Notes under the pieces: generated by a model
Database searches by the model: none
What the model saw: only the letters and a program-made list of their open reading frames with translations
What the model was told of the DNA's origin: nothing
From: CAVQNQ01 sp963714205
GTDB taxonomy: Bacteria; Acidobacteriota; Terriglobia; Bryobacterales; Bryobacteraceae
DNA: 64,000 bases
Direction of reading: 5' to 3'
NCBI GenBank assembly: GCA_963714205.1
Contig: CAVQNQ010000002.1
Location: 930,001 to 994,000 of the forward strand
Translations under genes and position numbers: made by a program
Shown here: positions 10,616 to 18,359 of the stretch, piece by piece
Numbering within the stretch: the stretch's first letter is position 1
How the letters are laid out: every line of letters begins with the position of its first letter

Positions 10616-11494
10616 TCATCCCCCTCGTGCCCGCAGGACTGCCCACAGGAGCATACCAAGCAGCAATCCGTATGTCAGAAAAGCCAACCGCCCGGTCAGC
10701 AGCCGGAATCGTGTGCGCAGCCGTGTGACGGCGGAACGCGGCCGCGTGGCCCCCGCACGGCCCTTGAATTCAGGCCCGGCCACGAACAGGGCGGTGATGT
10801 TGTCGCGCCCCCCGGCGCGATTGGCCGCCTCCACCAGTTCACGCGCCACCCCGGCCGCATCGCCCTCGTAGCGCTCCACGATCTCGCGCACCTGGGCCGA
10901 GGCGATCTGATCCGTGAGGCCGTCGCTGCACAACAGCAGGGCGGCATCGGGATGGAAGCGGCACCGGCGGATTTCGATGAACTCGGGCTCCTCGGCAAGG
11001 CGCCGGCGCGACCCCACGTCGCGGAACACCTCGTGACGCCGCGGGTGGCGCATGGCCTCCCACTCGCTCAGCTCTCCCGAATCCTCGCCTTCGCCCACCG
11101 GCGAATGGTCGCTGGTGAGCTTGCGCATGGCGCCGTTCCAGATCAGGTACAGGCGCGAATCGCCCACGTGCCCGATGGTGACCTCGGGCCCGTCCACCAC
11201 GGCCAGGGTCAGCACGCAGGCCATCCCCGCCAGTTTCTCGTCCGCTTCCGCCAGGGCGAAGATGCGGTCGTTCGCGCTGACGATGGCCCGCCGCACGCGC
11301 GCTTCGGCCGGCCCGCCGGTCTCAAGCAGGGATTCGCGGATGGCTCCGACGGCGGTCTCGGCCGCCAGCTCTCCCGCCGCATAGCCACCCACGCCATCCA
11401 CCACCAGGAAGATGCCGCGTTCCGCGTCGATCCAGTAGCGGTCTTCGTTGCGCTCGCGCAGTTGGCCGGTATCGGTGGCGGCGCCGGCGTTCAT
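10616..11494 (-). CDS. PP2C-family protein phosphatase (Stp1/PstP-like) with C-terminal membrane anchor
   Basis: A 292-residue metal-dependent Ser/Thr phosphatase. Conserved PP2C motifs appear in order: ATDTGQLRERNEDRY, VVDGVGGYAAGE, GHVGDSRLYL, LLLCSDGLTD and GGRDNITALFV, supplying the aspartates that bind the two metal ions. The last ~25 residues form a membrane span (LAFLTYGLLLGMLLWAVL). It is the expected antagonist of the kinase whose start lies one base after this stop. The ATG overlaps the stop of the 31-residue membrane protein (ATGA), indicating translational coupling. Confidence 0.92.
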   Translation of the reverse strand: MNAGAATDTGQLRERNEDRYWIDAERGIFLVVDGVGGYAAGELAAETAVGAIRESLLETGGPAEARVRRAIVSANDRIFALAEADEKLAGMACVLTLAVVDGPEVTIGHVGDSRLYLIWNGAMRKLTSDHSPVGEGEDSGELSEWEAMRHPRRHEVFRDVGSRRRLAEEPEFIEIRRCRFHPDAALLLCSDGLTDQIASAQVREIVERYEGDAAGVARELVEAANRAGGRDNITALFVAGPEFKGRAGATRPRSAVTRLRTRFRLLTGRLAFLTYGLLLGMLLWAVLRARGG

Positions 11495-11586
11495 GACCGC
11501 TTCCCCAGGTGCACCGCGACAAAGAGAACCACAAACGCCAGAAAGGCGATTACGAAGGGCGTATGCAAAATAGCGAGATCGCGCAT
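11491..11586 (-). CDS. 31-residue single-span membrane microprotein
   Basis: A short frame encoding MRDLAILHTPF, a ~19-residue hydrophobic helix and the basic end HLGKRS. Its TGA overlaps the phosphatase ATG as ATGA, and it fills the gap between the FHA gene and the phosphatase exactly. Tight coupling and a clean membrane helix argue that it is real. No function is recognised; by position it could tether or assemble the kinase, phosphatase and FtsW-PBP proteins. A chance frame cannot be ruled out at this length. Confidence 0.6.
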   Translation of the reverse strand: MRDLAILHTPFVIAFLAFVVLFVAVHLGKRS

Positions 11587-11596
11587 AGACGGCCTT

Positions 11597-12403
11597 TCAC
11601 TTCCGCGCTTCGAAGGAGAGCTTGATGACTTCCGCGATACCGATTTCGGCGCGGTCCGGCAGCCGCTCCTCGACCCCGCGAGCCAGCCGCCGGCCGTTCA
11701 GCCACGTGCCGTTGCGGCTCTTATCGGTGATCACGAAGCTGCCGCTGGCCGGATCGCGCCGCAAGCGCGCATGCTCGCGGGAAACCTCCTCGCTGGCATA
11801 TAGCGGCAGATCCACCCACAAATCTTCGCCGCCGCGGCCTATCGAAACCTCGTCCTGCGTGATGAAGTAAGTCTGCGGGCCGGAATCGTCCTGGTAACGG
11901 ATCTCGCCGAAAATCCTCTCCGGCTGGCGGCGCGTGCTCTCGCGGTCGCGGGCCACGCGCGCCGCGGTCACGGATGGCTCGCGCTCGAGCAACGTGGTCT
12001 TCACCCCGCGATACCCCGGCTGGGCCGTCTCGGCCAGCTCCGAGTGGATCTCGACATCGCCCGGCGGCACGGCGCCCTCGCTATCCGCGAACAGCCCGAT
12101 CCACCACTCATTCTGTGCGATGCGGAACGGTTTGCGGGGACTCGCCCGGCGAAACCGCGAGCCACCGCCGTTCCACTCGGCCATGCGCGCGCTCAAAGCG
12201 CGCCGCGCATCTTCCCTGATAATTTCCTGGACCGCCAGAATTCGCGCGTAGTCATCCGGGTGAAGATACACGCTGAAGATGCATGGCAAGAGGATACTGT
12301 AACCGAGCTCCAGCCGCCCCAGCTCCATGTTACGGATGATTTCGTCGATGATGATCTGGCCGCTGATTCGTGAAACCGGCGGTCTGGCTCCGCTCTGTCC
12401 CAT
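11597..12403 (-). CDS. FHA-domain protein, first gene of the kinase/cell-wall cluster
   Basis: A 268-residue protein from ATG 12403, where the frame shifts from arginine-rich upstream sequence to a normal start (MGQSGARPPVSRISG). The N-terminal region (LPCIFSVYLHPDDYARI, then a helical stretch) recalls the DUF3662 domain of mycobacterial FhaA. The C-terminal ~80 residues are an FHA domain with VSIGRGGEDLWVDLP, SREHARL and KSRNGTWLNGRRL, which hold the phosphothreonine-contacting Arg, Ser and Asn. It probably docks phosphorylated partners of the kinase. The order FHA, phosphatase, kinase, SEDS-PBP, FHA mirrors the actinobacterial fha-pstP-rodA-pbpA-pkn locus. Confidence 0.83.
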   Translation of the reverse strand: MGQSGARPPVSRISGQIIIDEIIRNMELGRLELGYSILLPCIFSVYLHPDDYARILAVQEIIREDARRALSARMAEWNGGGSRFRRASPRKPFRIAQNEWWIGLFADSEGAVPPGDVEIHSELAETAQPGYRGVKTTLLEREPSVTAARVARDRESTRRQPERIFGEIRYQDDSGPQTYFITQDEVSIGRGGEDLWVDLPLYASEEVSREHARLRRDPASGSFVITDKSRNGTWLNGRRLARGVEERLPDRAEIGIAEVIKLSFEARK

Positions 12404-12670
12404 AATGGCGCACCTATCTCCCGGCGGGCCTCTGCCAGCGCACGGCCGCAATCTCCCCGTTCTGGCCGCCGCCACTCAAAATGCGGAACGTACCTATAGA
12501 CGAAACCTCAGGCCCTGGGTTTCATCCAGCGGGGCACCGGAGGGGGCAAGCGCCGATTAAAATCCGCTAATTGTGGGCGTACCCTGCTCCTCAGTCCGTT
12601 CCCGAGGCATTGGGGCGTAGTCGCTGCGGATATTGTACCCGACGTTTCCGGCAGCGCCGTCTGTCACTCT
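12404..12670 (+). other. Intergenic region upstream of the minus-strand cluster
   Basis: 267 bases between the first FHA gene and the insertion sequence. No convincing frame or RNA gene is visible. The promoter of the kinase/cell-wall block should lie here, but no clear -35/-10 pair could be picked out. Confidence 0.4.
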
Positions 12671-12705
12671 ATTCTCATGCAAGATGAGCCTGAACCGGGG
12701 CCTGG

Positions 12706-12729
12706 ATTCTCACGCAAGATGAGCCTGAA
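12706..12729 (+). repeat. Second copy of the IS left-end repeat
   Basis: It differs from the outer end copy (12671-12694) by one base, in the same orientation and offset by 35 bases. Doubled terminal sites can be paired transposase-binding sites. Confidence 0.7.
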
Positions 12730-12749
12730 GGGGAAGATCGCGATGCTGG

Positions 12750-13994
12750 GTGTTGATCATCAGCATGGACGATTCGGAAGCCACGAGCCTGGAGCAGATC
12801 CGGGCATTTCTGGCCGGCAGCGGCGAGGTGCGGTTTGCCGGGCAGAAGCGCGCGGAAGTGTACGGTTGGGTGGAACAGACGCTGGTGCGGCGCCAGTATG
12901 TCGGCTTGGACCGGCCGGGCAAGGGGCTCGTGCGGCTCTACATTGGCCGGATGACGGGGTTGAGCCGGGCGCAGGTGACCAGGCTGATCGCCGGATACCG
13001 CGACACCGGCCGGGTGACAGCGGCGATCTATCGGCGCAACCAGTTCGCCACGCACTACACCGCGGCCGATGTGAACCTGTTGGCTTACGTAGACAAGGCG
13101 CATGGGAACTTGAGCGGACCGGCGACTTGTCGAATCCTGGAGCGCGAATACGCCGCATACGGCCAGGCGGCCTACCAGCGGTTAGCGGAGATTTCCGTGG
13201 CGCACCTCTACCGGCTGCGCAACTCGCAAGCGTATCGGAAACGCAACACCAGTTACCAGCCCACACGACCCACGCCAATTCCCATCGGCGAGCGGCGCAA
13301 GCCGCAGCCGTGCGGTTCGCCTGGATACCTGCGCATCGACACGGTGCATCAGGGCGATCAGGACGGGCGCAAGGGGCTTTATCACATCAACGCGGTGGAC
13401 GAGGTGACGCAATGGGAAATTGTGGCCGCCACGCCGCAGATTTCCGAACTCTGGCTCATGCCGGTGCTGGAAGCACTGCTCGCGCAGTTTCCCTTCGTGA
13501 TCCGCAGCCTTCATTCCGACAACGGCAGCGAGTTCATCAACTACAACGTGGCCCGTCTGCTAGGCAAACTGCTCATCGAACAAACCAAGTCGCGGGCGTA
13601 CCATTCCGGCGACAACGGCTTGGTCGAATCCAAGAACGGAGCCATCATCCGCAAGCATATCGGCTACGGCTACATCGACGCGCAACACGCCGAGGCGATG
13701 GACCAATTTCACCGGCAGCACATGAACCCGTACGTCAACTTCCATCGCCCTTGCGCCGTACCCCAAGTCGTCACCGAAGCCAACGGCAAGCGTCGCCGCC
13801 TCTACTTGCGCTGGGCCACGCCTTTCGAGCTCTTTCGGGAATCCCCGCGCTGTGAGAGCTTCCTGCGCCCAGGGGTCACGCTGTCGGAACTGGAGGGCTT
13901 CGCCCAAACCCAATCCGACACCGAAGCCGCGCTCGCCATGCAGCACGCCAAACGGAAGCTATTCGACCGCTTCCGGCGGACGGAAACCGCCTAA
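12750..13994 (+). CDS. DDE integrase-core (rve) transposase
   Basis: Up to 414 residues. A GTG at 12750 or the ATG at 12765 may start it. An N-terminal helix-turn-helix region (MTGLSRAQVTRLIAGYRDTG) precedes an rve catalytic core with the DDE residues in YLRIDTVHQGD, LHSDNGSEFIN and NGLVESKNG. It would cut and join the IS ends that flank it at 12671 and 14221. The frame is intact, so the element may still be active. The core resembles IS3/IS481-type transposases, but the IS family was not assigned. Confidence 0.9.
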   Translation: MLIISMDDSEATSLEQIRAFLAGSGEVRFAGQKRAEVYGWVEQTLVRRQYVGLDRPGKGLVRLYIGRMTGLSRAQVTRLIAGYRDTGRVTAAIYRRNQFATHYTAADVNLLAYVDKAHGNLSGPATCRILEREYAAYGQAAYQRLAEISVAHLYRLRNSQAYRKRNTSYQPTRPTPIPIGERRKPQPCGSPGYLRIDTVHQGDQDGRKGLYHINAVDEVTQWEIVAATPQISELWLMPVLEALLAQFPFVIRSLHSDNGSEFINYNVARLLGKLLIEQTKSRAYHSGDNGLVESKNGAIIRKHIGYGYIDAQHAEAMDQFHRQHMNPYVNFHRPCAVPQVVTEANGKRRRLYLRWATPFELFRESPRCESFLRPGVTLSELEGFAQTQSDTEAALAMQHAKRKLFDRFRRTETA

Positions 13995-14213
13995 CACGCC
14001 CCCCATGCGCCTCCCGTCGGTCGGCGATCGGTTCTGTGCCCCGGTCGGGCGCAAAACCAACCCAAAACCAAAACCGTTCCAAAGAAGGGAAAACCAACGG
14101 ATGTTTGCAGGCCATGCGTGCCTCCCGTTGGTCGGCCCCGGAGATTCGAAACAGCATCAGAAAGGAGACTCAGCGCCGGATCGCTTCGCCCCCGGCTTCA
14201 GGCTCATCCTTCG

Positions 14214-14372
14214 ATGAGAATATGCTCTGTCCACGATTATTGTCCAAGGGGCAGCCATCGGCATTTCAAACACCCCGACCAGCCATTGGTGATTACCGTG
14301 CCAGGTCAGGATGGCAAGGAACTCGCGCCCGGGACTCTAAACGCTATACTCAAGAAGGCAGGATTGAAATGA
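14214..14372 (+). pseudogene. hicA: Truncated HicA mRNA-interferase toxin
   Basis: The last ~44 residues are a HicA C-terminus: RGSHRHFKHPDQPLVITVPG, containing the catalytic-histidine segment GSHRHF, then LAPGTLNAILKKAGLK. The usual N-terminal ~20 residues are gone. The frame runs back into the right end of the insertion sequence, where an ATG at 14214 could give a 52-residue chimera. The stop overlaps hicB as ATGA, the normal hicA-hicB coupling. The toxin double-stranded-RNA-binding fold is probably broken. Confidence 0.75.
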
Positions 14373-14590
14373 GCGCGAAACGATACCCGGTTATCATAGA
14401 GCAAACCTCGACCGGCTACTCTGCATATTCACCCGATGTTCCGGGATGCGCCGCCGTTGGTGATACCGAGGAGGAGACGCGTCGAAATCTTCAGGAAGCT
14501 CTATTGGAACACTTCCAGGCAATGCGCCAAGTCGGCGAGCCGATTCCCGAACCACACACTTCCGTGGACTACGTAGAGATCGCCGCGTAA
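14369..14590 (+). CDS. hicB: HicB-family antitoxin
   Basis: A 73-residue protein with the HicB RNase-H-like fold signature: RYPVIIEQTSTGYSAYSPDV, PGCAAVGDTEEETRRNL and the tail EHFQAMRQVGEPIPEP. It lacks a C-terminal DNA-binding extension, as in short HicB proteins. It would bind and neutralise HicA. Its partner at 14214-14372 is truncated, so it may now be an orphan antitoxin. The ATG is inside the hicA stop. Confidence 0.85.
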   Translation: MSAKRYPVIIEQTSTGYSAYSPDVPGCAAVGDTEEETRRNLQEALLEHFQAMRQVGEPIPEPHTSVDYVEIAA

Positions 14591-14953
14591 TCTCGCCAGT
14601 GCCGGATTTTCTTTCTTCCAGGTGGTGGGAGCGATATCGGGGATGGGGGGTCTACTGGAACGTGCACTGGGCACAATCGAGGGCGATGTTTGGACAGATA
14701 AACCCGGCGATAGCTGGGGGCTCCGGCTCCGTAGCGGGAACGTACGATCCAGCATCACTGCGTCGGAATGGTACGACGGAACACGCCGGGCAGGCGTTAC
14801 GGTCAGGGATGAACGGCGTACTTGGGTCTTCCCGCCTGCCCAGAAGAGGCCTAACTATCTGGACAAACCGGAAACCTGGCGAGAGCCACCCGCCCTGTCC
14901 GTCGTGTTTAAGTCGTGTTTAATAAGTGAACGGCATCCGCCGCCGAGTATACT
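14591..14953 (+). other. Region without a supported gene
   Basis: 363 bases hold two overlapping plus-strand frames of about 110 codons, neither with a recognisable motif or ribosome binding site. It is probably non-coding or decayed sequence next to the mobile element. Confidence 0.4.
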
Positions 14954-16102
14954 GTGAAGGTGAAACGGATGGTTTTGTCGCTCTTCGCTATCCCGCTTAT
15001 GGCTGGACCCGCCGAGTTCGCTGAACATACCGTCGCCACCGGGCTGAAGGGCGGTTATCAGGTGGTGATCGCCGACCTCAATCACGATGGCAAACCGGAC
15101 CTGATCGCCCTCGCCAGCGGCATGCCGGAACTGGTCTGGTATGAGAACCCCGGGTGGCAGCGGCACGTCATCGCCGGCGGCTTCACCCAGATGATCAACC
15201 TGGCGGTTATCGATAGCGGGCGCGGCGATGGCATCCCCAATATCGTGCTGGCCAGCGAGTTTGCCATGGCGGCCGCCAAGAGCGTGGGGGTGGTCAGCGT
15301 CCTGCGGCACAACGGCGACCCGCGCGGTCCCTGGACCGTCACCGAGATCGACCGGCTTCCCACCTCCCACCGCATCCGCACGGCGGATGTGGATGGCTCC
15401 GGTAAACCCATCGTGCTCAACGCGGCCTTAATCGGCGCCAAGGCCGAGGCGCCCGACTATCGTGACCAGACGCCGCTGCTTTTCTATCGTCCGGGCGAGT
15501 GGAAGCGCCATGAGATCGTGCCCATGAATTTCGGCCTGGTGCACGGCATTTACGTCATCGATTGGGATGGCGACGGGCGCGATGAGATCCTCACCTGCGG
15601 CTTCGAAGGCATCCACCTTTTCAAGCTGGGCAAGGACGGCGCCTGGACCCGCACCGAAATCGCCAAAGGCTCGCCCGACGCCTGGCCCAAATCCGGATCG
15701 AGCGACGTGGCGGTGGGACAATTGGCCAAGGAGCGTTTTCTGGCGGCTATTGAGCCGTGGCATGGCAACCAGGTAGCCATCTACCGGCGCGACGGCGCGG
15801 CCTGGGCGCGCCAGGTGATCGACGACTCGCTGGCCGACGGGCACACCGTTCAGGTCGCCGATCTCAACGGCGACGGCAACGATGAGGTCATCGCCGGGTG
15901 CCGCGGCGGCCCGCAGAGCGTCAACATTTACTACGCCCAGGACGGCGGCCGGCGCTGGACCAGGCAGACCCTGGATGCCGCCATGCCCGCGGCGGCCTGC
16001 GCGGTGGGCGACCTCAACGGCGACGGTCGCGCGGATATCGCCTGCATCGGGGCGTCCAGCGCCACCCTCAAGTGGTACGAGAATCTGCGCAACCGGCCGT
16101 AA
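14954..16102 (+). CDS. Secreted VCBS/FG-GAP-repeat beta-propeller protein
   Basis: A 382-residue protein with a short Sec signal (MVLSLFAIPLMAGPAEFAEH). At least five FG-GAP/VCBS-like blades contain calcium-type loops such as ADLNHDGKPDLIAL, DWDGDGRDEIL, ADLNGDGNDEVIAG and GDLNGDGRADIACIG. Such propellers are extracellular, calcium-bound and usually act in binding. Acidobacteria and planctomycetes carry many stand-alone copies of unknown role. The GTG at 14954 or a later ATG six codons on could be the start. It converges on the collagen-like gene at 16165. Confidence 0.82.
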   Translation: MKVKRMVLSLFAIPLMAGPAEFAEHTVATGLKGGYQVVIADLNHDGKPDLIALASGMPELVWYENPGWQRHVIAGGFTQMINLAVIDSGRGDGIPNIVLASEFAMAAAKSVGVVSVLRHNGDPRGPWTVTEIDRLPTSHRIRTADVDGSGKPIVLNAALIGAKAEAPDYRDQTPLLFYRPGEWKRHEIVPMNFGLVHGIYVIDWDGDGRDEILTCGFEGIHLFKLGKDGAWTRTEIAKGSPDAWPKSGSSDVAVGQLAKERFLAAIEPWHGNQVAIYRRDGAAWARQVIDDSLADGHTVQVADLNGDGNDEVIAGCRGGPQSVNIYYAQDGGRRWTRQTLDAAMPAAACAVGDLNGDGRADIACIGASSATLKWYENLRNRP

Positions 16103-16164
16103 CGAAATTCGCTACCCGCTGCTCAGGGGCGCCGTGCAGGCACCAGCCAGATGACTCACACCGA

Positions 16165-18119
16165 TCACTTGCAATGCAGCTGGATGTAGAGCGGGCCGGG
16201 GACGCTGCCGTCGTCGCCGCCGCCGCCGTAGGCGGTGATGAATCCGCCAGTGTTCGTGGTTTGTAAATAAAGCGCGATCGTGTCGCCGGCGGCCAGAGAA
16301 ACGGTGTGGCTGGTATCTGAGCACGGGGTCAAAGCGCCGGTCGGCGTGCCACATGTCAGGCTGGTAGACACTCCACTATGGTACAGAGTGGCCGTGAACT
16401 TGTCCGCCGTGTCACCCGTGTAGTTGCGCACCTGGAGGCCGTCCACGGTGCACGCGCCGAACACGGTGATTGAGGCGTTGTTATAGACAGAGGCGTTTAT
16501 CGGGCACCCGCTTAGCTGGCCCCCGCCGACGCAGCCGGTGTAGTCCCCAGCAATGCCAGGCGGCGCGTACATTGCGCTGTCGGACGTGTAAGGAAGCACT
16601 ACTGAACTGATCCACAACTGACCTCCAACGCCAGTTGCGCCGGTCGGACCCGTCGCGCCCGTCGGACCCGTGACGCCGGTCGGACCCGCTACAGTCGAAG
16701 CCATTCCCGTCACGCCCGTAGCACCCGCCGGACCCGTCGCGCCGGTGGGGCCAGTTTGGCCGACCGGTCCTGTTACACCGGTCGGGCCGGTAGGGCCTGT
16801 CGCGCCGGTGAAACCCGTCATGCCTATCGGACCCGTCACGCCGGTTGAACCCGTGGCGCCTGCCAACCCCTGCGCTCCCGTCGGTCCCGCGACACCGGTC
16901 GAACCTGTAGCCCCTGGTGGACCCGTGACGCCGGTCGGACCCGTAGCGCCCGCCAACCCCTGCGCTCCCGTCGGTCCCGTCACGCCGGCCGGACCCGTCG
17001 CGCCTATCGGACCCGTCACGCCGGTCGAACCTGTGGCGCCTGCCAACCCCTGAGCTCCCGTCGGTCCCGTCACGCCGGCCGGACCCGTCGCGCCTATCGG
17101 ACCCGTCACGCCGGTCGAACCTGTGGCGCCTGCCAACCCCTGAGCTCCCGTCGGTCCCGCGACACCGGTCGAACCTGTAGCCCCCGCTGGACCCGCGGCG
17201 CCGGTTGAACCCGTGGCGCCTGCCAGCCCCTGCGCACCCGTCGGTCCCGTCACACCGGTCGAACCTGTAGCCCCCGCCGGACCCGCCACTCCGGTCGACC
17301 CCGTCGCGCCCGTCGGACCCGCTACGCCAGCCGCACCTGTCGTGCCGGTCGGCCCCGTAGCCCCAGTCGGACCCACTGCCCCGGGCGGCCCCGTCGGACC
17401 CGTCGAGCCGTTCGCTCCCGTGGTCCCGATTGGGCCGGTCCCTCCCACAGGCCCGGTCGCCCCGGTCGGTCCGGGTAAACCCATACCGGCCGGACCCATC
17501 GGACCGACGGGCCCCGTAGGACCGGTCGGCCCGACCACCCCGCTGGCCAGAACGTAGTACCCGTTCATGTCGATCACCAGGTCGCCATTGTTCGTGGACA
17601 TCACCTGGATGCCCCCGTCCGCCCCCGCCGGCACGATGGCCGAGTTGTCCACCACCCCGCCCAGCAGCGCGTTCAGAACCACCGTCCCCGGCCACGCTAT
17701 ATCGTCCTGCCACGCCGCAATATAGCCAACCGCTTGTCCGGCCGGTGTAATCGAGACGAAATTCATCGAGTAGGCCACCGCCGCGGGCACCCCGCAATTG
17801 GAAGACGGAACCGGAACGACGCGTGCCTGATTGGCGACCAGCGAGGGAGGGCCGAACGCGCCGGTCAGGCCCGAGCCCCCGCGCCACGCGTATCCATGAC
17901 GCGGCAGGGCGTGATCGAGACGAACACCAGGTCCGTAGCGCCATTCGGCGTGGCCGCATTCGAACTTTGACCGAGTGTCGCCTGGCTGTCAATTTTAGGC
18001 ACCGCCCAGTTCTTCACCGGTATGGCATCCGGCTGTACACCCTGCGCGAACATCGCTGGCGCTAAAGCCGCCACGGCGCACAGGAGCAAGGAACAGGAGT
18101 TCATCGCGGAGGTCTTCAT
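16165..18119 (-). CDS. Collagen-like Gly-X-Y surface protein 1 (one frameshift)
   Basis: About 651 residues when one missing G is restored in the five-base run at 17876-17880. There is a Sec signal (SLLLCAVAALAPAMFAQ), then an N-terminal beta domain with TPCRVMDTRG and VIDMNGYYV, which recurs in bacterial surface proteins. A ~290-residue collagen-like region of GPTGATGPAG-type triplets follows, rich in Thr and Pro. The C-terminal ~150-residue globular tip contains CTVDGLQVRNYTGDTADKFT. The collagen region is expected to form a triple-helical stalk displaying the tip outside the cell. Its N-terminal half and promoter nearly duplicate those of the gene at 18360, while the tips are unrelated. 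Confidence 0.85.
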
Positions 18120-18137
18120 TTAGTTATGGAAGCGTCG

Positions 18138-18166
18138 ATGGTAAGCGAATACTCTAGGGAAATCAA
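18138..18166 (-). promoter_or_regulatory. Predicted sigma-70 promoter of collagen-like gene 1
   Basis: On the minus strand TTGATT, a 17-base spacer and TACCAT. The same arrangement is conserved upstream of the paralogue. The predicted start of transcription is only ~12 bases before the ATG at 18119, so the leader is very short. Confidence 0.65.
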
Positions 18167-18359
18167 GGGTAACTAGACGTCGTGTAATCCAGTGAGGGCC
18201 AGATGCGACGCCCGAAGGATCGGTGCATCGGATCTTTTCATAACTCCGTAGTAATTCTCAACATTAGTCGGCGGCGGCGCGCGCAAGGTTAGCATCTACT
18301 ACCGGCTCGGTCGTGGATCAACCAGCCCGGCTGCGTAGTCGCGCACCGAGGCATCTTCT

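Larger units (their letters stand above)
12671..14221 (+). mobile_element. Insertion sequence with ~24-bp inverted ends and an rve transposase
   Basis: The left end at 12671-12694 starts ATTCTCATGCAAGATGAGCC. The right end at 14197-14221 is its reverse complement with a one-base insertion and a neighbouring difference (TTCAGGCTCATCCTTCGATG...). A second left-end copy lies at 12706-12729 in the same orientation. The element carries one transposase gene. No target-site duplication is obvious. The right end abuts a HicA coding remnant, but no HicA N-terminus is found at the left end, so a flanking deletion or older rearrangement must be involved. Confidence 0.8.

Noticed and set aside
14591..14953. 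Two ~110-codon frames after hicB
   Set aside because: They overlap each other, have no family motif and no ribosome binding site; kept only as an unassigned region.
16670..17557. Regular ~9-27-bp repeats that could be taken for a CRISPR array or a Pro-rich (APVGP) protein on the plus strand
   Set aside because: They are collagen Gly-X-Y codons of the minus-strand gene; units are not constant repeat-plus-unique-spacer, and the plus-strand proline frames lack starts and signals.
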